A stretch of 64,000 nt of DNA from Cristatella mucedo (taxonomy: Eukaryota; Bryozoa; Phylactolaemata; Cristatellidae): contig WPIO01000049.1 of the NCBI GenBank assembly GCA_009760855.2, positions 1,910,001 to 1,974,000 on the forward strand, read 5' to 3'. The notes beneath the pieces are model-generated. The model was given only the letters and a program-made list of their open reading frames with translations, ran no database searches and was not told the origin of the DNA. Position numbers and translations under genes: made by a program. This document shows positions 1 to 11,640 of this stretch, piece after piece. How positions within the stretch are numbered: position 1 is the stretch's first letter; every line of letters starts with the position of its first letter.

Positions 1-489
1 ATATATTTATATATTGAAGCTTATATACACACACAGAAATATATATATATATATTATATAGATATTTATGTGTTGTATAATATTATGAACGCGTTGCAGC
101 ACCTCTTGAACTAAAGTACTTTGTCGAAAACACCATGCTCGTTGTGGATGCTAGTCCTTGCAGACGCGTGACGGATAACGTGACGCGTGGCAGATAACGG
201 TGAAGCCAGCGCCTCGAAGCGCCGATAGCGAGGTGTAGGCCTCAATGCACGCACGTATGGCGACAACTGCTGAGCATGGCAGCAATCAAGAACGCACGTA
301 TATCACAAATATTAATAGTAAAAGTATAAATAGAAAGTCAAATTTTAGGTTGCGATGTATATTCGACACACGGAGACGGAGCTGCACGCTCAGAGGTCGA
401 GCCAGAAGGCGTACGACTAGTACCGGTTCGAAGCCGAAGTACCCATCTAACCAGTCAACCCATCTAATCCGTTGAACGTGCTAACTTTG
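1..489. other. No gene seen
   Basis: AT repeats at 1-60, then unique-looking sequence without supported coding, RNA or repeat features. The remaining RGS exons are not here. Confidence 0.5.
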
Positions 490-620
490 CAGCAAGTGTA
501 TAGTGCCTAGAAAGAGACTGAGTTCTCCAAGGGAGCTATATCAAAAGTATCATGATTATTAACATTATTATTGTCCCTTAAAAGAGGTTATATGGATAAA
601 AATTAAGTTCTCTTAGGGGG
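490..620 (+). repeat. LINE-A 3' tail relics
   Basis: 490-575 matches the LINE-A 3' end (GCCTAGAAAGAGA then TTCTCC and an AT-rich tail); a more diverged tail follows to about 620. No body is attached. Confidence 0.6.
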
Positions 621-631
621 CCATATTTTAG

Positions 632-681
632 TAAGCTTATTTTAATATATATATATATATATATATATTAAAATAAGCTTA
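632..681. repeat. Perfect 50 bp palindrome with AT centre
   Basis: TAAGCTTATTTTAATATAT and its exact reverse complement meet without a spacer around position 656. Confidence 0.9.
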
Positions 682-727
682 TATATATATATATATGCGA
701 GAAGATATATAGAGAAGACATATACAT

Positions 728-790
<63 letters not shown>
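682..790. repeat. AT and CA microsatellites
   Basis: Short (AT)n, then (CA)n at about 730-758, then (TA)n to 790. The open frame on the minus strand through it is an artefact. Confidence 0.9.
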
Positions 791-792
<2 letters not shown>

Positions 793-957
793 AATATGTA
801 TACATAAATAAGCAGCTCACTGCCTGTGGACTAATTTCGTTGAGTCGTAGTAGTTCAGCCACGGATGACAACACTGCGCCATCTTGACGGAAGTGCGCCG
901 TCTAGACACGTGACGCGAGTGGGCTATCTTGTGGCGTGGTGGACTGTCTCGTTTCAA

Positions 958-1519
958 TTAATAATAATAACAATAATAATTCACTTGATAAAGCGCCCTC
1001 AGAGAACTTAATCTCTCTCAAGGCGCATTACATTTGCTGCAAAGGGAAATGCAATTGAATGGTGAGTAAAATCATGCTTGATAAACAAACAAAAATGAAT
1101 AACATGATTAGGGGTGACATGCACAGGGTCAGCATGCAAATGTGGTTAGTGGCAGCATGCGCAGTGTCAGCACGCATAAGCACATCAAGGACGAATCACA
1201 GGGACCCACTAAATGCTGTCATAAATAGGTGTGTTTTTAAATTCTTTTTAAGTGTGGTCAGGTCAGGGGATGTTCTGACGCAGGTTGGGAGGGAGTTTCA
1301 GGCTTTGGGAGCATACGAACTAAATGCACGGTCTCCAAAGAATTTGAGGTTTGTACGAGGTATTTGTAGACTGTTGGATTCCGAAAAGCGGGTGGTACGA
1401 TGCTTGGCCTGATGGGGTAGTATATCTGAGAGATAGGCTGGAGCCATAGAATGAAGTGACCTAAAAGTGAGCGACAAAACCTTGAAGTCAATCCGTTGCT
1501 TGACTGGTAGCCAGTGCAG
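958..1519 (-). mobile_element. LINE-A copy, 5'-truncated
   Basis: Read on the minus strand it encodes the reverse transcriptase C-terminus ([20 protein letters not shown]), then about 300 bp 3' UTR, the GCGC stem-loop and an ATT tail at 958. It breaks off at the LHWLP motif. Such C-terminal motifs are typical of CR1/L2-like elements. Confidence 0.85.
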
Positions 1520-2582
1520 GTAATAGTAATAATATTAATAATTCACTTGATAAAGTGCCCTCAGAGAACTTAATCTCTCTCTAGGCGCTTTACTTTTTCT
1601 GCAAAGTGAAATGCAATTGAATGGTAAGTAAAATCATGCTTGAAAAACAAACAAAATGAATAATATGGTTAGGGGTGACATGCACAGGGTCAGCATGCAA
1701 ATGTGGTTAGTGGCAGCATGCACAGTGTCAACACGCATAAGCACATCAAGGATGAATCACAGGGACCCGCTAAATGCTGTCCTAAATAGGTATTTTTAGG
1801 TTCCTTTTAAATGTGGTCAGGTCGGGGGATGTTCTGACTCAGATCGGGAGGGAGTTCCAGGCTGTGGGAGCATACGAACTAAATGCATGGTCTCCAAAGG
1901 ATTTAAGGTTTGTACGAGGTATTTCTAGACTGTTGGATTCCGAAAAGCAGGTGGTAAGATGCTTGGCCTGATGGTAGGCGAGAAGTGGTGTGATGTGGCA
2001 ACTGCGACGCTCACGACAGACAAGCCTAGCTGCAGAGTTTTTCACCAGCTGCAATCGCCCGATCGCACATGCCGGTAGGCCAGCGAGCAGTGAGTTGCAG
2101 AAGTCGAGACGGGATGTCACAAATGCATGGACCAACTTGGAGGCAATCGCATCAGCAAGAGGGAGAGTGTAAACCGTGAAACGAACCGGACCTAGCACGG
2201 AGCCCTGAGGTACGCCATATTTCAGAGGTACCTCTGATGATCTTAGTCCATTCACGTCAATACTCTGGAGTCTCCCACTGAGATAGGACCTGAATCACTG
2301 CAGAGCAGTGCCAGTGGTGCCCAGGCGAGATGAGAGGCGCTCTAGAAGAACCTTTTGATCGATAGTATCAAAAGCTGCCGAAAGATCGAGCAAAACAAGC
2401 AGAGACACTCTACCCATGTCTGCATTCCTAAGTAGTTCGTTGTATACCCTAAGCAATGCTGACTCTGTGGAGTGATTAGCTCTAAAGCCAGACTGGAACT
2501 TACTAGCAAGGTGTGAGGTTTCGATATATGAGTTTAGCTGGTCCGCCACGACTCGTTCGAGTGTCTTTGATAGGAATGGTAA
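1520..2582 (-). mobile_element. LINE-A copy with reverse transcriptase core and two internal deletions
   Basis: Encodes [40 protein letters not shown] (catalytic motif A) and [10 protein letters not shown] (motif B). The frame then jumps to [15 protein letters not shown], losing the F/YADD catalytic motif. A second deletion removes the LHWLP region. It cannot encode an active enzyme. It lies head-to-tail with the copy at 958-1519. Confidence 0.85.
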
Positions 2583-2655
2583 AAAAAATATAAAAAAAAT
2601 GTGTGAAGAGGTAGTGGTATGGTAGAAGAGAGACTTCGCGGTAGTTGCTTAATTA

Positions 2656-2765
<110 letters not shown>

Positions 2766-3078
2766 CATGCACCTACGGCGGCGAATGCTGGCGTGTAAGT
2801 CACCCATCAAGTCACACAGGAGATGCATGCTCACGTGCTTATCACGTTTCTTATCCGCCTATCCCACCACCGCACAGCAGCGGCAACAGCTACGGCTGCT
2901 GCGGCGGCGGCAGCAACAGCTGCAGCAGCAGCATGGCGATAGCAGCATCGGCAGCAGCGGTGACTGTAGCGGCGGCGGCCGCAGCGGGGGGGGGGGAGCT
3001 GAGCGTCGCGATCGACCCGCGAGGCGTCTGCTTCCACGCTCGTCGCGCATCGGCCGCCGCGTCCGGCGCGTCGCGAAC

Positions 3079-3245
3079 CTCGTGCGAGCTGAGCGGCGAG
3101 ACGAACTTGTCGCAGGCGGCCCTCGCCAGCCTGGCGCGCTCGGTCTTGTCGGACGTCGAGCGCAGTCGCTCGCAGCAGATCCAGAACTCCAGATTGCTGT
3201 AGCTGTGCTCCAGCTTCAGAAACTCGCCGAACGCCCGCCGCCCGG
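3079..3245 (-). CDS. RGS gene, exon 3 (core of RGS domain)
   Basis: Acceptor GGCGCAG|CC after a compact 143 nt GC-rich intron. It encodes AGRRAFGEFLKLEH, SNLEFWICCERLR and the AACDKFVSPL region, the RGS core that contacts the G-alpha switch regions. The 3' boundary is uncertain. I place it at CACGAG|GTTCGC, but the frame stays open to about 2890 and the next residues (RDAPDAAADARRAW) could still belong to the fold. Confidence 0.75.
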
Positions 3246-6200
3246 CTGCGCCGGAAACGACGACAGCGACGCTAGAGCCGCCGCCTCGCCTCAGGCGCCG
3301 CGGCGCGGCCGATCGTCGCGGTGTGTGCGCTCGCACGTCTGTTTGTGGGCGGGGCTGGGCGGGGCGGGTAGGGGCGCCGCTCGCTCACCTTGGCTGGTCA
3401 CGAGCTTTTCGAACGACTGCTGCCACTCGAGCGCCTCTCTGCGCTGCCGCTGCTGCAGCTGCTGCTGGTCCGCGTCGCTGCCACTGCAACGACGGCGGCG
3501 AGCGCCGTGGTTCTCGCTCGCCGCCGCCCGCGCGCGCGCAGACGAGCGAGCGCAGCGCCAGCCTCGCTTCCGGAGGAGCCCCGAGATGTCGACGACGGGC
3601 GTTCCCGAGAGCTCCGGCGCTGGTGCGCGCGCCGCGGTCGTATTGCGTCGGCGGCGGCGGCCGCCGGTAGCCAGGCCTCGCGCTAGATTCTCTGAAGCGT
3701 CGGATTTCGACTTGGCAGTCGCGTGAACGCTTAGCGCCGGCCGCGGCGGCGACGGGGCTGGGCGTGGCGGCGCGGAGGTCGGGAGCGTTCAACTCGCTGC
3801 TCGACCTCCACGCTCGACGAAGTCTGTCTGTGTCTCGATTCCGCTGATAGAGCGGAGAGAGCGAAGAGAGCTTCTCGCGCCGTGGACGCGGGCAAAATAG
3901 CGAGCGACAGCTGCACAGCGCAGGCGCGCTAGTTCGATGCAGTGAAGCGTGCCAGAAAGCGTGGCTCGCGTAGTAACGACAACTACTCTCCTACTGCCGA
4001 CTACGGCACATCCTTTCCAGCGGTCCTGAGCTGCTATTTCTATGCTACTCACTAACTCAGCTGCTCTCCTGACTCTGCTATGCTTCCCACTATCTCTTTG
4101 TTTCGTGAGACGCAGTCTGTTGGGTGCCGAATGCGTACAAGCCGCTTAGGCTGATCATTACATCTATCACTTATATTATATTATTATATTATATTATTAT
4201 ATTGTATTATTATATTATTATTATATTATATTATTATATATTATATTATTATTTATATATTTATATATTATTATTATATATTATATTTTATTATTATATA
4301 TTATATATTATTATATATTATATTTATATATTATTATTATATATTATATTATTATTTATATTTATTTATATTATTATATATTATATTATTATTATTATTA
4401 TTATTATTATATTATATATTATTATTATGTTATATTATTATATATTATTATTATATTATTATTATATTATATTATTATTATTATATTATATATATTATAT
4501 TATTATATTATATTATACGCTATCATTACATATTATCATTACATTACATAGCAGATACAGACGGAGATACATTACATAGACATTAGTAGCAGCACCGGAA
4601 CGAAAAGCGCAAAGACGCGCAGTAGCGGACTCCAGTCCTTGCGGCAGAGGCAACGCCGGCGGAGCTGACGCCTCGAAGCCATCGAGTCGGGCGTGCCTCG
4701 CCTACGCACGCGCACGCGACTGCGGCGACTATTGACGAGTCGACGACGGCGAGGACAACCAATGCCTCCCGCACATTAACAGCGAGCCAATATTAATTAC
4801 GCTGCGTGCTGCGTGTTGCGCAGCCGAAGGGAGCAGCTGACCAGGTTGAGGCGAATAAAGAAGAATAGAATTGACGATCTGATCTGATGTCACCGCTTCA
4901 AATAAACTTGTTTGCATTTCTAGACCGTGGCTTATGACAGATCAGTTTACGAAGGATTATAAGTCGGGAACCGCTCGATAACCTCTGCAACGTGTAGCGT
5001 AAACTGGCTTACTTGGTTGCGGCATGCCTACGCGTCGCTCGCTTAATTTCGCAGTGCAGGCCCTGTGATGTAATGTAATGTAATGTATCTCCGTCTGTAA
5101 CTCCACAAAGTCACAAAGACAATGTGGGTGTTACGCAGAAGAGTTTTGGATAGCGCACTCACAGCCTAAGCGGCTTTCGGTACACATTCGGTAGCCAACA
5201 GACTTCGTCTCACGCAACAAAGAGAAAGTGGGAAGCATAGCAGAGTCAGGAGAGCAGTTGAGGTAGTGAGTAGCATAGAAGTAGCAGCTCAGGACCGCTG
5301 AAAAGGATGAGCCATAGTCGGCAGTAGGAGAGCAGTTGATCGCCGCTGCTGCCGCATTTGCCGCATCTTGCGCTTCGTTAGAAAATCCGAGAAACGCCGC
5401 AACTACTAACGGAGCTTAGTGTACTTCCGGGTGCGATGTGCAGCAAACCGTCTCCAGATGACAGCCGTTGCGGATTTTAGACCGGTACTCGAGCGGCCGG
5501 AGTAGCTGAATGCGACCGCTAAGGCTGCCGTGTGGTCACGCGAATGCGTGAGGCGGCCGACTCGGCCACGACCCTCAAAGTTCTACTCCGTCCGACGAGT
5601 AGCCGCCAGCAGGGCTATCTCGGTTACTTATGCTCGCGCGCGCGCGCGCTCCCCCTGCTGCTGCGGCTGCGGTCTTGTGTGACGATCGATTTCAAATAAG
5701 ATCTCCGCATGTGCGCGAACAAGTGCCGCGATAATTTAGCCTAGTGAAGAGCGCGCGCGCCGCTCGAGCTACGCCCGCGCGCGCGCCGCTTCGCCGCGTC
5801 TCGAGGACGACGCGGGCGTAGAAGAGAACTACGCCCGCGTCGTCGGCTCTGCGCGCGTCCTTGATGCCGGTCCTTGATGCCGGCCGGCGCTGGTATCCGC
5901 TAGCGAGCGCCCGCTGCGGATACTTGGGCGAGCGCTGCTGCGCCAAACGCGGCCGGCCAGCTGTCCATCCGTCTGCGCGCGCCGCCGCCAGCGCACCGAG
6001 ACCGGCGCTCAGCCGCCTCTGGCGTGGTTCAGGGCTCGCCAAAGAGGCGGCGCCATGGCGTCTTACCGACCAACGGGACAAGGGGCGGCCGCTCGTCGCT
6101 CGCTGGAGGTGGTCGATCTACGATCGACTACGCATTACGAACTAAGAGCTACGACTACTAAATGCGCAATTACGTAATATAGACATGGATGCACACTACG

Positions 6201-9200
6201 ATTACGGCTCAGCTTCCTCCGAACGTGACTGTGCGACTTACTCGGATCCAGCAGATCCGGAGGAGAGCCTTCGTCGCACGGAAGAAAGCAGGAAAGACGC
6301 GTGTACGCCTGGTTTTGAGCGGGTGAACGCGGGTTCTCCGAGACAAGCGTCGAATTCCCCGTCAATTAGAAGTTATATTATAAGCAATAATTTATGCATA
6401 TATATTTATGACATAACTTCATTGCTATAACTTCTGGCCAACCGAACTCATTCATATACGGACCACGCGGAAGAGGAGGCTGCGACAGTGGAAGCTAAAA
6501 GCAGCTCTCTCTCCGCTCTCTCTCTCCACTCTTTCTCTCTCTCTCCTCGCGCGCCCTCTCTCCGCTCTCTCTCTCTCTCTCTCCGCTCTCTCTCTCTCTC
6601 CGCTCTCTCTCCGCTCTCTCTCCGCTCTCTCTCCGCTCTCTCTCCGCTCTCTCTCCGCTCTCTCTCCGCTCTCTCTCCGCTCTCTCTCCGCTCTCTCTCC
6701 GCTCTCTCTCCGCTCTCCCTCCGCTCTCCCTCCGCTCTCCCTCCGCTCTCCCTCCGCTCTCCCTCCGCTCTCCCTCCGCTCTCCCTCCGCTCTCCCTCCG
6801 CTCTCCCTCCGCTCTCCCTCCGCTCTCCCTCCGCTCTCTCTCCGCTCTCTCTCCGCTCTCTCTTTGCTCTCTCTCCGCTCTCTCTCTCCGCTCTCTCTCT
6901 CCGCTCTCTCTCTCTCCGCTCTCTCTCTCCGCTCTCTCTCCGCTCTCTCTCCGCTCTCTCTCTCTGCTCTCTTTCTCTCTGCTCCCCCCTCTCTCTCTCT
7001 CTCCGCTCTCTCTTCTTTCCTCTTTCTCTGTTCTCTCTCCGCTCTCTCCCCTTCTTTTTCTGTCTCTTACCCCACTCTCTCATTCCTTTCTCCCCCGTCC
7101 CTACCTCTCTAACTCTTTCCTTTATCTCCTACCCTCTCCAACTCTCCCCATCTCTCTCCCTCTCTCTCTTACTAGGGGCGCCGACTTCGAAGAATACAAG
7201 CAGTCGCAACTAAAAGCGACGCCGTCGTTCATTTTCACATCGACGGCGTCATTGCTAGTGACCTGCTAGTTTCTGCGCATCCGTGGCACTGAGTGTTTTG
7301 TAGTTAGTGAAAAAGGGGCGGAGCGTGGGACGGTGGGCGTGACCTGAATAGCATAGGACGCATGAGGCGCTTAACCAGAATTCGATGAGACACACAGGAA
7401 GTATAACCTGAAAGGGATTAGAACGCAGATAGGGCGCTCAAAAGCGAGTTTATAAAGCGAGAGAAGGTTAATTGTCCATCTAAATCAGGCTTACGATTAA
7501 GAAATGGGCTCCCAACTATTGGAAATGTGTTAAATCTGAGTCCGAAGTCGGGATACTCGGCGATTAAAATTTTCGGTGCCGCGATTAGCGGGATCGCAGG
7601 GAGCTGCCGCAATAGTTTGTGCGTTTACCCTTTCGTATTACCGCATACCGGCCGTGAGACATTTCGCTATCGCTAGGTGCGGCAGCCAGCTGGCGAATTC
7701 AGACTTGAGTACTAACGACGCTCATATTGCAGCAGGTGCTTGAGCTACGGCAATAAGCGAGCCGTTACGACTGACTACTGGTTCGTAGGCGTGGCGAATG
7801 CCTTTTCTCCGAATCTGGTCCGTTCTGGTTCGGTCGCAATTCAGCATGCAGAGAAACTCATCGGAGGGCTTCGCACACCGCTTCACACACACAGACACAC
7901 ACACACACTTTCGCAGACCATCGCTGGCTCAGACGCTAGCACAAAATGATAACAATAATAATAATAACACTTGATAAAACGCCCTCAGAGAACTTAATCT
8001 CTTTCTAGGCACTTCTCTTTCACACAATCTCTTTCTAGGCACAAGTTTGCTACAAAGGAAGCATGATCGCATGGAATGAGGGCGCACCGACCCGCAGAGG
8101 CAGCTTCGATAACAGCTTCGGCTGAGGCGGCTGAGGCTGCCAGCGACAGCTTCGGCTGAGGCTGTGGTGGCTGGCAGCTTGTAACAGCCTGAGCAACACC
8201 AGCATCAGCAGCGGCAGCCGGGCAGCAGCATCGGGCAGCAGCGGGCAGCAGCGGGCAGCAGCGGGCAACAGCGGGCAGCATCGGGCAGCATCGGGCAGCA
8301 TCGGGCAGCATCGGGCAGCATCGGGCAGCATCGGGCAGCAGCGGGCAGCAGCGGGCAGCAGCGGGCAGCAGCGGGCAGCAGCGGGCAGCAGCGGGCAGCA
8401 TCGGGCAGCATCGGGCAGCATCGGGCAGCATCGGGCAGCATCGGGCAGCATCGGGCAGCATCGGGCAGCATCGGGCAGCATCGGGCAGCATCGGGCAGCA
8501 GCGGGCAGCAGCGGGCAGCAGCGGGCAGCAGCGGGCAGCAGCGGGCAGCAGCGGGCAGCAGCGGGCAGCATCGGGCAGCATCGGGCAGCATCGGGCAGCA
8601 TCGGGCAGCATCGGGAAGCATCGGGCAGCATCGGGAAGCATCGGGCAGCATCGGGCAGCATCGGGCAGCATCGGGCAGCATCGGGCAGCATCGGGCAGCA
8701 TCGGGCAGCATCGGGCAGCATCGGGCAGCATCGGGGCAGCATCGGGCAGCATCGGGCAGCATCGGGCAGCATCGGGCAGCATCGGGCAGCATCGGGCAGC
8801 ATCGGGCAGCATCGGGCAGCATCGGGCAGCATCGGGCAGCATCGGGCAGCATCGGGCAGCATCGGGCAGCATCGGGCAGCATCGGGCAGCATCGGGCAGC
8901 ATCGGGCAGCAGCAGGCAGCATCGGGCAGCAGCGGGCAGCAGCGGGCAGCAGCGGGCAGCAGCGGGCAGCAGCGGGCAGCAGCGGAAAGCAGCGGAAAGC
9001 AGCGGGCAGCAGCGGAAAGCAGCGGGCAGTAGCAGCCGGGCCGAGTCCACAAAGGCAAATACAAACCACCCGCCTCGAAAAGAGACCTCGGGCTCGGAAG
9101 AGTCCGTGCCAAGCATACCGATCGCACCGGTGGGAGTTTTCGGCGCTAGCTCTCGCATTCGTTCTGGCAATTCGCTATCGATGAACTATCGGTTGCTCGT

Positions 9201-9470
9201 TGTAAGCCAAGATCGAGGCAATCGAAGTGTGGCACGCGGAGGTCGCGAAGCTGCAGAGCCCTTCACGACGGCGACCGCCCAGTGCCGGGTAGCTGAGCGG
9301 TACCTGACGGTCTGGGAGCGCTGCTGCTGCGGCTGCTGCGGCTGCTGCGACGACGGCGGCGGCAGCGGCGGCGACGGCGACGTCTGCTGTGAATGCTGCT
9401 GCGGCCTCCTTCCGGCTCGCGTCGGACGGCAGGAGGTGCAGCTGACGACTGCCACCTCTGGCGCGCTCAT
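3079..9470 (-). CDS. RGS-domain protein gene, 5' part (three exons, continues off the left edge)
   Basis: Regulators of G-protein signalling bind active G-alpha subunits and speed GTP hydrolysis. Three exons join in phase: 9470-9304 (55 aa, Pro/Gln/Ser-rich, phase 2), 3483-3389 (phase 1) and 3245 to about 3079. The joined protein runs from a disordered N-terminus into a Gln-rich helix, then W-x-x-SFEKLV near residues 76-83, the usual RGS start, then AFGEFLKLEHSYSNLEFW and a C-D-K-F-V-S-P-L-S-S-H-E-V stretch. These match helices 1 to 5 of the fold. The last third (the F-D-E-A-Q and D-S-Y-x-R-F-L motifs of the family) is not in the window, so the gene is cut by the left edge. The RGS12/14 or R4 groups are possible; I cannot choose. 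The start is the first ATG in its frame with a good CAG|GTACCG donor downstream. Confidence 0.75.
3389..3483 (-). CDS. RGS gene, exon 2 (Gln-rich helix and start of RGS domain)
   Basis: Acceptor TTGCAG|T and donor CCAAG|GTGAGC. It encodes GSDADQQQLQQ, a charged RQRREALEW and then QQSFEKLVTSQ, the first helix of the RGS fold. Length 95 nt, phase 2 in and phase 1 out. Confidence 0.75.
3974..4580 (+). mobile_element. LINE-B 3' end, split by an ATT-rich expansion
   Basis: 3974-4150 matches the LINE-B 3' UTR (compare 14765-15047 and 40676-40940). The terminal part reappears at 4555-4580 (CAGACGGAGATACATTACAT). In between, 4166-4530 is an irregular TTA/TATTA tract. Confidence 0.75.
5068..5340 (-). 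mobile_element. LINE-B 3' end
   Basis: Near-identical in reverse to 14765-15047, ending in an ATTAC-type tail (TGTAATGTAATGTAATG on plus) at 5068. Only 3' UTR sequence remains. Lies in intron 1 of the RGS gene. Confidence 0.85.
5341..6500. other. GC-rich intron sequence of the RGS gene, no exon supported
   Basis: Contains a (CG)n run at about 5634-5650 and CpG-dense sequence to 6130 with open frames on both strands. None had splice sites and phase to support it. Confidence 0.4.
6508..7000. repeat. 11 bp polypyrimidine minisatellite
   Basis: Tandem CCGCTCTCTCT units; a block at about 6710-6840 has the CCGCTCTCCCT variant. The 11-mer gives the same 11-residue repeat in all frames, so the long Ser/Leu and Arg/Glu frames are artefacts. 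Less regular CT-rich sequence continues to about 7170. Confidence 0.95.
7171..7948. other. RGS intron sequence with no recognised feature
   Basis: Unique-looking sequence with a short CA run at 7885-7908. No exon or repeat family recognised. Confidence 0.4.
7949..8078 (-). mobile_element. LINE-A tail with internal duplication
   Basis: ATT tail and stem-loop sequence of LINE-A; AATCTCTTTCTAGGCAC occurs twice. No body. Confidence 0.75.
8208..9030. repeat. 10 bp minisatellite with two unit variants in blocks
   Basis: About 80 units of CAGCATCGGG or CAGCAGCGGG. Variants are grouped: about six T-type, six G-type, ten T-type, seven G-type, then a long T-type run with a few GGGAAGCA units, then G-type units decaying to GGAAAGCAGC. 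The three long Cys/Pro/Ala minus frames are artefacts of the 10-mer. Confidence 0.97.
9304..9470 (-). CDS. RGS gene, exon 1 (start codon)
   Basis: Starts at ATG 9470 on the minus strand and encodes MSAPEV, then a Pro/Gln/Ser-rich tail, ending phase 2 at a CAG|GTACCG donor. The two left-over bases complete a Ser codon with exon 2. All three frames are open here because the DNA is GC-rich, so the frame rests on the donor and the phase match; an upstream non-coding exon is possible. Confidence 0.55.
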
Positions 9471-9960
9471 AGCGTGGCGGCGTCTCGAACCCTCGGAGTG
9501 AGTATCGAATCGAGCGCAAGATCCACTGCTCGGCTCCGGACGAGCTGGGCGGCGATGCTTGGCAACAGCCGCAGCAGCTCTCGTCGTCGTCCTCTCGCCC
9601 GATCTCGTTCGCGGCGGCGGCCAATGGAGCCGAGGATGTAGCGTAATGGGGGGGGGGCGCGGCTGTTCGCTCTTAGCCAGGCTCGTCCTAGCGGATTCAA
9701 TCCCACGAGGCTTAGCCGAGTCCGCGTGCTTCCCGTCTCGCGGAGGTTCACTGCTACTGCCGCTGCCGGCGCCGGGCGGGGGATGGGGCGGGCGCGTTCT
9801 CGCTCCTCACTCTCGCCGAGCTCAGTTTCTGGAGCGGCTGTGGCAAACCGGATGTAGAGCGGGCGCGCCGCCAGCTGCTCAGTGGCTACGTGGCTACGTC
9901 GCAGCTCGGTGGCAGTCGCCCGAGCCCGAGCGGCGGAGTTTCAGCGCGGGCTGCGGTTCA
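9471..9960 (-). promoter_or_regulatory. GC-rich candidate promoter/5' UTR of the RGS gene
   Basis: CpG-rich sequence directly upstream of the RGS start codon, with a run of ten G at 9648-9657. No TATA box or initiator could be fixed. The role is inferred from position and base composition only. Confidence 0.35.
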
Positions 9961-10007
9961 GATTTGGTCTCACTCAAACATGCACACACGTGCACACATA
10001 CACGCAC

Positions 10008-10186
<179 letters not shown>

Positions 10187-10427
10187 GAGTTACGTTGAAC
10201 GCTTTGGCCAACGCATGCCAATAGATTGCTCGTATCTAAATGGGAAACCCACTACCTTTCCAGTAAGCCGAACGAAGGAATTCATTTTAGAGCGCACATC
10301 TTTTCCAGGATATACTTTTCTTAAATATGAGTTCACAGTTTACGCTGTCGACCTGCGCCCGAGCGTTTCGCAGCCGTTGGCCTTTGAACTGAAGACGCTT
10401 TCTGCGCTTCTTCTTATCAGTGTGTAA

Positions 10428-10500
10428 GTTCGCTAATCTCGAAAGAGATTTACTCTCCAAGGGTGCTATAGAGATATTTTAGTACGATCATTATTATGCG
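10428..10500 (+). mobile_element. LINE-A tail relic
   Basis: CGAAAGAGATTTACTCTCC and GGGTGCTATAG match the LINE-A 3' stem-loop region. Only the tail remains. Confidence 0.55.
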
Positions 10501-10527
10501 CGCTACGCACATTTGCGTAAACCGACA

Positions 10528-10722
10528 TGTTAATAATAATAGCAATAACAATACCTTTGATGTTGCGCCCTCAGAGAACTCAATTTCTTTGTAGGCGCTT
10601 TACATTTGCAGCAAAGGAAGCACGATCGAATGGTTAGTGGCAGCATGCTCGATAAACAAACAGAATAACACGATTAGGGGTGACATGCACAGGGTCAGCA
10701 TGCAAATATGGTTAGTGAGCAT
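10528..10722 (-). mobile_element. LINE-A 3' end
   Basis: ATT-type tail, GCGC stem-loop and the conserved 3' UTR block (GGGGTGACATGCACAGGGTC). Confidence 0.85.
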
Positions 10723-11186
10723 AGGTCATACGTCATACGTCACGTCATGCCTCATACATCATACCTCATATCTTGCGGCTCGCTATTGCGGTGCACCCGC
10801 AAATTCAGTGCACAGACAAGGTCGCACTGTAGCGGAAGTTGACAAGACATGTAAGCGAATGAAAGACTACACGATAATGCGCTGAGTAGAGTCTGTAGCA
10901 AGAAATGTTGCCTGCTTTGCGATTACGTGAATTCGCTCGAGCGTCGGCATTCAGCTCTTCGTGCTGGGTGCATCTCGCAACCACGCCGAACTATTTCCTT
11001 GAAAACTGGTCTCTCGAGCGAATGGCGATCGCGCGAGAGACGAACTCGCGGACTCCTCGTAGCACAAACGAGGCTCGGACAAGAGCCGGGCGGCAGACGC
11101 TCGAGAGGCCGCCCGCTGACACGTGACCGCACACACCGCGCTGGCTGTCCAGCATGCATGTGCTTGTCGAAGTCATGGTCGGAGAG

Positions 11187-11640
<454 letters not shown>

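Noticed and set aside
4124-4579. 151-codon Tyr/Ile/Leu frame
   Set aside because: Translation of a TTA-rich satellite inside a LINE-B tail.
6448-7213. Long Arg/Glu-rich and Ser/Leu-rich frames on both strands
   Set aside because: Produced by the 11 bp tandem repeat; no start context, splice sites or non-repeat sequence support them.
7994-9170. Three overlapping minus frames of 320-377 codons rich in Cys, Pro, Ala
   Set aside because: A 10 bp repeat without stops keeps all three frames open; the same residues appear shifted in each.
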